DNA of 64,000 nt from Calliopsis andreniformis. Its lineage: Eukaryota > Arthropoda > Insecta > Hymenoptera > Andrenidae. The translations under genes were made by a program, and so were the position numbers. The notes beneath the pieces are model-generated. The model saw only the letters and a list, made by a program, of their open reading frames with translations, searched no databases and had not been told where the DNA came from. The DNA lies in contig NW_027480571.1 in assembly GCF_051401765.1 (NCBI RefSeq), positions 868,001-932,000 of the forward strand. Reading direction: 5' to 3'. Below are positions 52,101-62,599 of this stretch, piece after piece (the first letter of the stretch is position 1; every line of letters begins with the position of its first letter).

Positions 52101-53458
52101 CCTCGATCCTCAATATTCAATCATCAATATTCAATCTTCAATCCTCAATCCTCAATCCTCAATACTCAATCCTCAATCCTCAATCCTCAAACCTCAATCC
52201 TCGTTCTTCAATCCTCAATACCCAATCCTCAATCTTCAATCCTCAATCCTCAATCCTCAATTCTCAACCCTCGATCCTCAGGCCTCAGTCCTCAAACCTC
52301 AATTCTGAATCCTCAATCGTGCATCCTCATTCTTCAGCCCTCAGTCCTCAACAATCTGTTGTCAATCCCCAATCCCCAATAGAATATCCTCAATTCACAG
52401 ATTTCAATACTCAATACTCAATCTGCAATCTTCAAATCTCTATCCACAAACATCAATTCTCATCACTCAACCCTGAACGCTCTGTCCTCAATGTTCAATC
52501 CTCAATCCTCAATTCTCAATCTTCAATCCTCAATACTGAATCTTCAATCCTCAATCCTCAATCCTCAATCCTCAATCCTCAATCCTCACTCCTCAATCCA
52601 CAATCCTCAATCCTCAATCTTCAATCCTCAATCCTCATTCTTCAATCCTCAATACTCAATCCTCAATCTTCAATCCTCAATCCTCAATCCTCAATCCTCA
52701 ATCCTCAATCCTCAATCCTCAATCCTCATTCTTCAATCCTCAATACCCAATCCTCAATCTTCAATCCTCAATCCTCAATCCTCAATTCTCAATCCTCAAT
52801 CCTCAGTCCTCAGTCCTCAAACTTCAATCCTCAACCATGAGCCCTCATCCTCAATCCTCGATCCTCAATACTCAATCCTCAACCTTCAATCCTCAATACT
52901 CAATCTTCAATAATCAATCCTCAATTCTCAATCCTCAATGCTCAATCCTCAACCCTCAATCCTCAATCCTCAATCCTCAATCCTCAATCGTCAGTCTTCA
53001 ATCCTCAATACTCAATCTTCAATCCTTAATCCTCAATCCTCAATCCTCAATCCTCAATCCTCAATCCTCAATCCTCAATCCTCAATCTTCAATCCTCAAT
53101 ACTCAATCTTCTATCCTCAATCCTCAATCCTGAATCCTCAATCCTCATTCTTCAATCCTCAACGCCCAATCCTCAATCTTCAGTCCTCAATCCTCAAGCC
53201 TCAATCCTCAATTCTCAATCCTGAATCCTCAATCCTCAGACCTCAAACATCAATACTAAACCCTCTGTCCTCGTCCTCAATCCACAACCCTCAATCCTCG
53301 ATCCTCAATATTCAATCATCAATATTCAATCTTCAATCCTCAATCCTCAATCCTCAATACTCAATCCTCAATCCTCAATGTTCAATCCTCAATACCCAAT
53401 CCTCAATCTTCAATCCACAATCCTTAATCCTCAACACTCAGTCCCCAATCCTCACTCT
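40024..53458 (+). repeat. 13.4-kb tandem duplication, copy B2
   Basis: Second copy of B, same orientation, no spacer. LM1 copies lie at 40184, 41336, 41743, 42189, 43070, 44084, 45005, 45460, 46612 (truncated), 46923, 47794, 49086, 50204 (truncated) and 52319. For the interval 26589-37817, A1 (11839-23064), A2 and B2 together give a triplicated sequence. Confidence 0.92.
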
Positions 53459-53618
53459 TCAATCCTCAATCCTCAATCCTCAATCCTCAATCCTCAATCC
53501 TCGTTCTTCAATCCTCAATACCCAATCCTCAATCTTCAATCCTCAATCCTCAATCCTCAATTCTCAACCCTCGATCCTCAGTCCTCAGTCCTCAAACCTC
53601 AATTCTGAATCCTCAATC

Positions 53619-53790
53619 GTGCATCCTCAATCTTCAGCCCTCAGTCCTCAACAATCAGTTGTCAATCCTCAATCCAGAATAGAATATCCTCAATTCACAG
53701 ATTTCAATACTCAATACTCAATCTGCAATCTTCAAATCTCTATCCACAAACATCAATTCTCATCACTCAACCCTGAACGCTCTGTCCTCA
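53619..53790 (+). repeat. LM1, full length
   Basis: It belongs to the CCAGAATAGAATATCC and CACAGATTTC sub-family. Just downstream the array reads CAATTCACAATC and CAATCCCAATACTG, the latter missing two bases of a heptamer. The duplicate is at 58997. Confidence 0.85.
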
Positions 53791-55216
53791 ATGTTCAATC
53801 CTCAATCCTCAATTCACAATCTTCAATCCCAATACTGAATCTTCAATCCTCAATCCTCAATCCTCAATCCTCACTCCTCAATCCACAATCCTCAATCCTC
53901 AATCTTCAATCCTCAATCCTCATTCTTCAATCCTCAATACTCAATCCTCAATCTTCAATCCTCAATCCTCAATCCTCAATCCTCAATCCTCAATCCTCAA
54001 TCCTCATTCTTCAATCCTCAATACCCAATCCTCAATCTTCAATCATCAATCCTCAATCCTCAATTCTCAATCCTCAATTCTCATTCCTCAATCCTCAATC
54101 CTCACTCCTCAATCCACAATCCTCAATCCTCAATCTTCAATCCTCAATCCTCATTCTTCAATCCTCAATACTCAATCCTCAATCTTCAATCCTCAATCCT
54201 CAATCCTCAATCCTCAATCCTCAATCCTCAATCCTCAATCCTCATTCTTCAATCCTCAATACCCATCCTCAATCTTCAATCCTCAACCCTCAATCCTCAA
54301 TTCTCAAACCTCAACCCTCAGTCCTCAGTCCTCAAACTTCAATCCTCAACCCTCAGCCCTGATCCTCAATCCTCAATCCTCAACCTTTAATCCTCAATAC
54401 TCAATCTTCAATAATCAATCCTCAATTCTCAATCCTCAATGCTCAATCTTCAATCGTCAATACTCAATCCCCAATTCTCAATCTTCAATCCTCAATCCTC
54501 AATCCTCAACCCTCAATCCTCAATCCTCAATCCTCAATCCTCAATCGTCAGTCTTCAATCCTCAATACTCAATCTTCAATCCTCAATCCTCAATCCTCAA
54601 TCCTCAATCCTCAAACCTCAATCTTCAATCCTCAATCCTCATTCCTAAATCCTCATTCTTCAATCCTCAATACCCAATCCTCAATCTTCAATCCTCAATC
54701 CTCAATCCTCAATTCTCAATCCTCAATCCTCAATCCTCAGACCACAAACATCAATGTTCAACCCTCAGTCCTCGTCCTCAATCCACAAACCTCAATCCTC
54801 AATCCTCAATCTTCAATCATCAATACTCAATCGTCAATCCTCAATCTTCAATCCTCAATCCTCAATCCTCAATCCTCAATCTTCAATCCTCAATACTCAA
54901 TCTTCTATCCTCAATCCTCAATCCTCAATCCTGAATCCTCAGACCTCAAACATCAATACTAAACCCTCTGTCCTCGTCCTCAATCCACAACCCTCAATCC
55001 TCGATCCTCAATATTCAATCATCAATATTCAATCTTCAATCCTCAATCCTCAATCCTCAATACTCAATCCTCAATCCTCAATCCTCAAACCTCAATCCTC
55101 GTTCTTCAATCCTCAATACCCAATCCTCAATCTTCAATCCTCAATCCTCAATCCTCAATTCTCAACCCTCGATCCTCAGGCCTCAGTCCTCAAACCTCAA
55201 TTCTGAATCCTCAATC

Positions 55217-55388
55217 GTGCATCCTCAATCTTCAGCCCTCAGTCCTCAACAATCAGTTGTCAATCCTCAGTCCCCAATAGAATATCCTCAATTCACAGAT
55301 TTCAATACTCAATACTCAATCTGCAATCTTCAAATCTCTATCCACAAACATCAATTCTCATCACTCAACCCTGAACGCTCTGTCCTCA
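55217..55388 (+). repeat. LM1, full length
   Basis: It carries CCTCAGTCCCCAATAG and ends GTCCTCAATGATC where most copies have AATGTTC. The duplicate is at 60595. Confidence 0.85.
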
Positions 55389-56425
55389 ATGATCAATCCT
55401 CAATCCTCAACCCTCAATCCTCAATCCTCAATCCTCAATCCTCAATCGTCAGTCTTCAATCCTCAATACTCAATCTTCAATCCTCAATCCTCAATCCTCA
55501 ATCCTCAATCCTCAATCCTCAATCCTCAATCCTCAATCTTCAATCCTCAATACTCAGTCTACAATCTTCAATCCTCAATCCTCAATCCTAAATCCTCATT
55601 CTTCAATCCTCAATCCTCAATCCTCAATCCTCAATCTTCAATCCTCAATACCCAATCCTCAATCTTCAATCTTCAATCCTCAATCCTCAATCCTCAATCC
55701 TCAATCCTCAATCCTCAATCCTCAATCCTCAATCTTCAATCCTCAATCCTCTATACTCAGTCTACAATCTTCAATCCTCAATCCTCAATACTAAATCCTC
55801 ATTCTTCAATCCTCAATCCTCAATCCTCAATCCTCAATCTTCAATCCTCAATACTCAGACCACAAACATCAATGTTCAACCCTCAGTCCTCGTCCTCAAT
55901 CCACAAACCTCAATCCTCAATCCTCAATCTTCAATCATCAATACTCAATCGTCAATCCTCAATCTTCAATCCTCAATCCTCAATCCTCAATCCTCAATCT
56001 TCAATCCTCAATACTCAATCTTCTATACTCCATCCTCAATCCTCAATCCTCAATCCTCATTCTTCAATCCTCAACACTCAATCCTCAATCTTCAGTCCTC
56101 AATCCTCAATCCTCAATCCTCAATTCTCAATCCTGAATCCTCAATCCTCAGACCTCAAACATCAATACTAAACCCTCTGTCCTCGTACTCAATCCACAAC
56201 CCTCAATCCTCGATCCTCAATATTCAATCATCAATATTCAATCTTCAATCCTCAATCCTCAATCCTCAATACTCAATCCTCAATCCTCAATCCTCAAACC
56301 TCAATCCTCGTTCTTCAATCCTCAATACCCAATCCTCAATCTTCAATCCTCAATCCTCAATCCTCAATTCTCAACCCTCGATCCTCAGGCCTCAGTCCTC
56401 AAACCTCAATTCTGAATCCTCAATC

Positions 56426-56525
56426 GTGCATCCTCAATCTTCAGCCCTCAGTCCTCAGCAATCTGTTGTCAATCCCCAATCCCCAATAGAATATCCTCAA
56501 TTCACAGATTTCAATACTCAATACC
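56426..56525 (+). repeat. LM1, truncated on the right
   Basis: It carries CCTCAGCAATCTGTTGTC and CACAGATTTCAATACTC, then passes into AATACCCAATCCTC. This is a third, independent truncation point, about 100 bp in. The duplicate is at 61804. Confidence 0.8.
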
Positions 56526-57208
56526 CAATCCTCAATCTTCAATCCTCAATCCTCAATCCTCAATTCTCAATCCTCAATCCTCAGTCCTCAGTCCTCAATC
56601 TTCAATCCTCAACCATGAGCCCTCATCCTCAATCCTCAATCCTCAATACTCAATCCTCAACCTTCAATCCTCAATACTCAATCTTCAATAATCAATCCTC
56701 AATTCTCAATCCTCAATGCTCAATCCTCAACCCTCAATCCTCAATCCTCAATCCTCAATCCTCAATCGTCAGTCTTCAATCCTCAATCCTCATTCTTCAA
56801 TCCTCAATACTCAATCCTCAATCTTCAAACCTCAATCCTCAATCCTCAATCCTCAAGCCTCAATCCTCAATCCTCATTCTTCAATCCTCAATACCCAATC
56901 CTCAATCTTCAATCATCAATCCTCAATCCTCAATTCTCAATCCTCAATCCTCAGTCCTCAGTCCTCGAACTTCAATCCTCAACCCTCAGTCCTCATCCTC
57001 AATCCTCAATCCTCAATACTCAATCCTCAACCTTCAATCCTCAATACTCAATCTTCAATAATCAATCCTCAATTCTCAATCCTGAATGCTCAATCCTCAA
57101 TCGTCAATACTCAATCCCCAATCCTCAATCTTCAATCCTCAATCCTCAATCCTCAACCCTCAATCCTCAATCCTCAATCCTCAATCCTCAATCGTCAGTC
57201 TTCAATCC

Positions 57209-57221
57209 TCAATACTCAATC
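57209..57221 (+). other. Junction C1/C2
   Basis: Thirteen exact bases, TCAATACTCAATC, are shared by the parents at 51831 and 62587. To the left the sequence follows GTCTTCAATCC, and to the right it follows CGTCAATCCTC. The join is in heptamer register with nothing inserted. Confidence 0.85.
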
Positions 57222-60200
57222 GTCAATCCTCAATCTTCAATCCTCAATCCTCAATCCTCAATCCTCAATCTTCAATCCTCAATACTCAATCTTCTATACT
57301 CCATCCTCAATCCTCAATCCTCAATCCTCATTCTTCAATCCTCAACACCCAATCCTCAATCCTCAGTCCTCAATCCTCAATCCTCAATCCTCAATTCTCA
57401 ATCCTGAATCCTCAATCCTCAGACCTCAAACATCAATACTAAACCCTCTGTCCTCGTACTCAATCCACAACCCTCAATCCTCGATCCTCAATATTCAATC
57501 ATCAATATTCAATCTTCAATCCTCAATCCTCAATCCTCAATACTCAATCCTCAATCCTCAATCCTCAAACCTCAATCCTCGTTCTTCAATCCTCAATACC
57601 CAATCCTCAATCTTCAATCCTCAATCCTCAATCCTCAATTCTCAACCCTCGATCCTCAGGCCTCAGTCCTCAAACCTCAATTCTGAATCCTCAATCGTGC
57701 ATCCTCATTCTTCAGCCCTCAGTCCTCAACAATCTGTTGTCAATCCCCAATCCCCAATAGAATATCCTCAATTCACAGATTTCAATACTCAATACTCAAT
57801 CTGCAATCTTCAAATCTCTATCCACAAACATCAATTCTCATCACTCAACCCTGAACGCTCTGTCCTCAATGTTCAATCCTCAATCCTCAATTCTCAATCT
57901 TCAATCCTCAATACTGAATCTTCAATCCTCAATCCTCAATCCTCAATCCTCAATCCTCAATCCTCACTCCTCAATCCACAATCCTCAATCCTCAATCTTC
58001 AATCCTCAATCCTCATTCTTCAATCCTCAATACTCAATCCTCAATCTTCAATCCTCAATCCTCAATCCTCAATCCTCAATCCTCAATCCTCAATCCTCAA
58101 TCCTCATTCTTCAATCCTCAATACCCAATCCTCAATCTTCAATCCTCAATCCTCAATCCTCAATTCTCAATCCTCAATCCTCAGTCCTCAGTCCTCAAAC
58201 TTCAATCCTCAACCATGAGCCCTCATCCTCAATCCTCGATCCTCAATACTCAATCCTCAACCTTCAATCCTCAATACTCAATCTTCAATAATCAATCCTC
58301 AATTCTCAATCCTCAATGCTCAATCCTCAACCCTCAATCCTCAATCCTCAATCCTCAATCCTCAATCGTCAGTCTTCAATCCTCAATACTCAATCTTCAA
58401 TCCTTAATCCTCAATCCTCAATCCTCAATCCTCAATCCTCAATCCTCAATCCTCAATCCTCAATCTTCAATCCTCAATACTCAATCTTCTATCCTCAATC
58501 CTCAATCCTGAATCCTCAATCCTCATTCTTCAATCCTCAACGCCCAATCCTCAATCTTCAGTCCTCAATCCTCAAGCCTCAATCCTCAATTCTCAATCCT
58601 GAATCCTCAATCCTCAGACCTCAAACATCAATACTAAACCCTCTGTCCTCGTCCTCAATCCACAACCCTCAATCCTCGATCCTCAATATTCAATCATCAA
58701 TATTCAATCTTCAATCCTCAATCCTCAATCCTCAATACTCAATCCTCAATCCTCAATGTTCAATCCTCAATACCCAATCCTCAATCTTCAATCCACAATC
58801 CTTAATCCTCAACACTCAGTCCCCAATCCTCACTCTTCAATCCTCAATCCTCAATCCTCAATCCTCAATCCTCAATCCTCGTTCTTCAATCCTCAATACC
58901 CAATCCTCAATCTTCAATCCTCAATCCTCAATCCTCAATTCTCAACCCTCGATCCTCAGTCCTCAGTCCTCAAACCTCAATTCTGAATCCTCAATCGTGC
59001 ATCCTCAATCTTCAGCCCTCAGTCCTCAACAATCAGTTGTCAATCCTCAATCCAGAATAGAATATCCTCAATTCACAGATTTCAATACTCAATACTCAAT
59101 CTGCAATCTTCAAATCTCTATCCACAAACATCAATTCTCATCACTCAACCCTGAACGCTCTGTCCTCAATGTTCAATCCTCAATCCTCAATTCACAATCT
59201 TCAATCCCAATACTGAATCTTCAATCCTCAATCCTCAATCCTCAATCCTCACTCCTCAATCCACAATCCTCAATCCTCAATCTTCAATCCTCAATCCTCA
59301 TTCTTCAATCCTCAATACTCAATCCTCAATCTTCAATCCTCAATCCTCAATCCTCAATCCTCAATCCTCAATCCTCAATCCTCATTCTTCAATCCTCAAT
59401 ACCCAATCCTCAATCTTCAATCATCAATCCTCAATCCTCAATTCTCAATCCTCAATTCTCATTCCTCAATCCTCAATCCTCACTCCTCAATCCACAATCC
59501 TCAATCCTCAATCTTCAATCCTCAATCCTCATTCTTCAATCCTCAATACTCAATCCTCAATCTTCAATCCTCAATCCTCAATCCTCAATCCTCAATCCTC
59601 AATCCTCAATCCTCAATCCTCATTCTTCAATCCTCAATACCCATCCTCAATCTTCAATCCTCAACCCTCAATCCTCAATTCTCAAACCTCAACCCTCAGT
59701 CCTCAGTCCTCAAACTTCAATCCTCAACCCTCAGCCCTGATCCTCAATCCTCAATCCTCAACCTTTAATCCTCAATACTCAATCTTCAATAATCAATCCT
59801 CAATTCTCAATCCTCAATGCTCAATCTTCAATCGTCAATACTCAATCCCCAATTCTCAATCTTCAATCCTCAATCCTCAATCCTCAACCCTCAATCCTCA
59901 ATCCTCAATCCTCAATCCTCAATCGTCAGTCTTCAATCCTCAATACTCAATCTTCAATCCTCAATCCTCAATCCTCAATCCTCAATCCTCAAACCTCAAT
60001 CTTCAATCCTCAATCCTCATTCCTAAATCCTCATTCTTCAATCCTCAATACCCAATCCTCAATCTTCAATCCTCAATCCTCAATCCTCAATTCTCAATCC
60101 TCAATCCTCAATCCTCAGACCACAAACATCAATGTTCAACCCTCAGTCCTCGTCCTCAATCCACAAACCTCAATCCTCAATCCTCAATCTTCAATCATCA

Positions 60201-62586
60201 ATACTCAATCGTCAATCCTCAATCTTCAATCCTCAATCCTCAATCCTCAATCCTCAATCTTCAATCCTCAATACTCAATCTTCTATCCTCAATCCTCAAT
60301 CCTCAATCCTGAATCCTCAGACCTCAAACATCAATACTAAACCCTCTGTCCTCGTCCTCAATCCACAACCCTCAATCCTCGATCCTCAATATTCAATCAT
60401 CAATATTCAATCTTCAATCCTCAATCCTCAATCCTCAATACTCAATCCTCAATCCTCAATCCTCAAACCTCAATCCTCGTTCTTCAATCCTCAATACCCA
60501 ATCCTCAATCTTCAATCCTCAATCCTCAATCCTCAATTCTCAACCCTCGATCCTCAGGCCTCAGTCCTCAAACCTCAATTCTGAATCCTCAATCGTGCAT
60601 CCTCAATCTTCAGCCCTCAGTCCTCAACAATCAGTTGTCAATCCTCAGTCCCCAATAGAATATCCTCAATTCACAGATTTCAATACTCAATACTCAATCT
60701 GCAATCTTCAAATCTCTATCCACAAACATCAATTCTCATCACTCAACCCTGAACGCTCTGTCCTCAATGATCAATCCTCAATCCTCAACCCTCAATCCTC
60801 AATCCTCAATCCTCAATCCTCAATCGTCAGTCTTCAATCCTCAATACTCAATCTTCAATCCTCAATCCTCAATCCTCAATCCTCAATCCTCAATCCTCAA
60901 TCCTCAATCCTCAATCTTCAATCCTCAATACTCAGTCTACAATCTTCAATCCTCAATCCTCAATCCTAAATCCTCATTCTTCAATCCTCAATCCTCAATC
61001 CTCAATCCTCAATCTTCAATCCTCAATACCCAATCCTCAATCTTCAATCTTCAATCCTCAATCCTCAATCCTCAATCCTCAATCCTCAATCCTCAATCCT
61101 CAATCCTCAATCTTCAATCCTCAATCCTCTATACTCAGTCTACAATCTTCAATCCTCAATCCTCAATACTAAATCCTCATTCTTCAATCCTCAATCCTCA
61201 ATCCTCAATCCTCAATCTTCAATCCTCAATACTCAGACCACAAACATCAATGTTCAACCCTCAGTCCTCGTCCTCAATCCACAAACCTCAATCCTCAATC
61301 CTCAATCTTCAATCATCAATACTCAATCGTCAATCCTCAATCTTCAATCCTCAATCCTCAATCCTCAATCCTCAATCTTCAATCCTCAATACTCAATCTT
61401 CTATACTCCATCCTCAATCCTCAATCCTCAATCCTCATTCTTCAATCCTCAACACTCAATCCTCAATCTTCAGTCCTCAATCCTCAATCCTCAATCCTCA
61501 ATTCTCAATCCTGAATCCTCAATCCTCAGACCTCAAACATCAATACTAAACCCTCTGTCCTCGTACTCAATCCACAACCCTCAATCCTCGATCCTCAATA
61601 TTCAATCATCAATATTCAATCTTCAATCCTCAATCCTCAATCCTCAATACTCAATCCTCAATCCTCAATCCTCAAACCTCAATCCTCGTTCTTCAATCCT
61701 CAATACCCAATCCTCAATCTTCAATCCTCAATCCTCAATCCTCAATTCTCAACCCTCGATCCTCAGGCCTCAGTCCTCAAACCTCAATTCTGAATCCTCA
61801 ATCGTGCATCCTCAATCTTCAGCCCTCAGTCCTCAGCAATCTGTTGTCAATCCCCAATCCCCAATAGAATATCCTCAATTCACAGATTTCAATACTCAAT
61901 ACCCAATCCTCAATCTTCAATCCTCAATCCTCAATCCTCAATTCTCAATCCTCAATCCTCAGTCCTCAGTCCTCAATCTTCAATCCTCAACCATGAGCCC
62001 TCATCCTCAATCCTCAATCCTCAATACTCAATCCTCAACCTTCAATCCTCAATACTCAATCTTCAATAATCAATCCTCAATTCTCAATCCTCAATGCTCA
62101 ATCCTCAACCCTCAATCCTCAATCCTCAATCCTCAATCCTCAATCGTCAGTCTTCAATCCTCAATCCTCATTCTTCAATCCTCAATACTCAATCCTCAAT
62201 CTTCAAACCTCAATCCTCAATCCTCAATCCTCAAGCCTCAATCCTCAATCCTCATTCTTCAATCCTCAATACCCAATCCTCAATCTTCAATCATCAATCC
62301 TCAATCCTCAATTCTCAATCCTCAATCCTCAGTCCTCAGTCCTCGAACTTCAATCCTCAACCCTCAGTCCTCATCCTCAATCCTCAATCCTCAATACTCA
62401 ATCCTCAACCTTCAATCCTCAATACTCAATCTTCAATAATCAATCCTCAATTCTCAATCCTGAATGCTCAATCCTCAATCGTCAATACTCAATCCCCAAT
62501 CCTCAATCTTCAATCCTCAATCCTCAATCCTCAACCCTCAATCCTCAATCCTCAATCCTCAATCCTCAATCGTCAGTCTTCAATCC
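57209..62586 (+). repeat. 5.4-kb tandem duplication, copy C2
   Basis: Second copy of C. LM1 blocks lie at 57697, 58997, 60595 and 61804 (truncated). Identity ends at 62600, where C2 reads CAATCTTCAATCCTCGATCC and C1 reads CAATCGTCAATCC. The longest apparent open frame in the window (56716-58218) spans the C1/C2 junction, which shows that it is not a conserved gene. Confidence 0.92.
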
Positions 62587-62599
62587 TCAATACTCAATC

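Larger units (their letters stand above)
51831..57208 (+). repeat. 5.4-kb tandem duplication, copy C1
   Basis: This matches 57209-62586 at a constant offset of 5,378, with no difference in what I compared. Its first 1.75 kb (to 53581) is also present at 38396-40146 as part of B1, so that part is triplicated. It holds LM1 at 52319, 53619, 55217 and 56426. The left edge is the mismatch at 51830 (A) against 57208 (C). Confidence 0.92.

Noticed and set aside
52938..54362. 474-residue open frame, with an identical copy at 58316-59740
   Set aside because: The copy is explained by the C duplication. Sequence identity is at DNA level across coding and non-coding alike, and the peptide is the same frame-invariant heptad.
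56716..58218. 500-residue open frame (largest in the window), a repeat-protein candidate
   Set aside because: It is pure SILNPQS-type heptads caused by the 7-nt unit, crosses the C1/C2 duplication junction, overlaps other long frames in different phases with the same peptide, and has no domain, codon bias or gene-like flanks.
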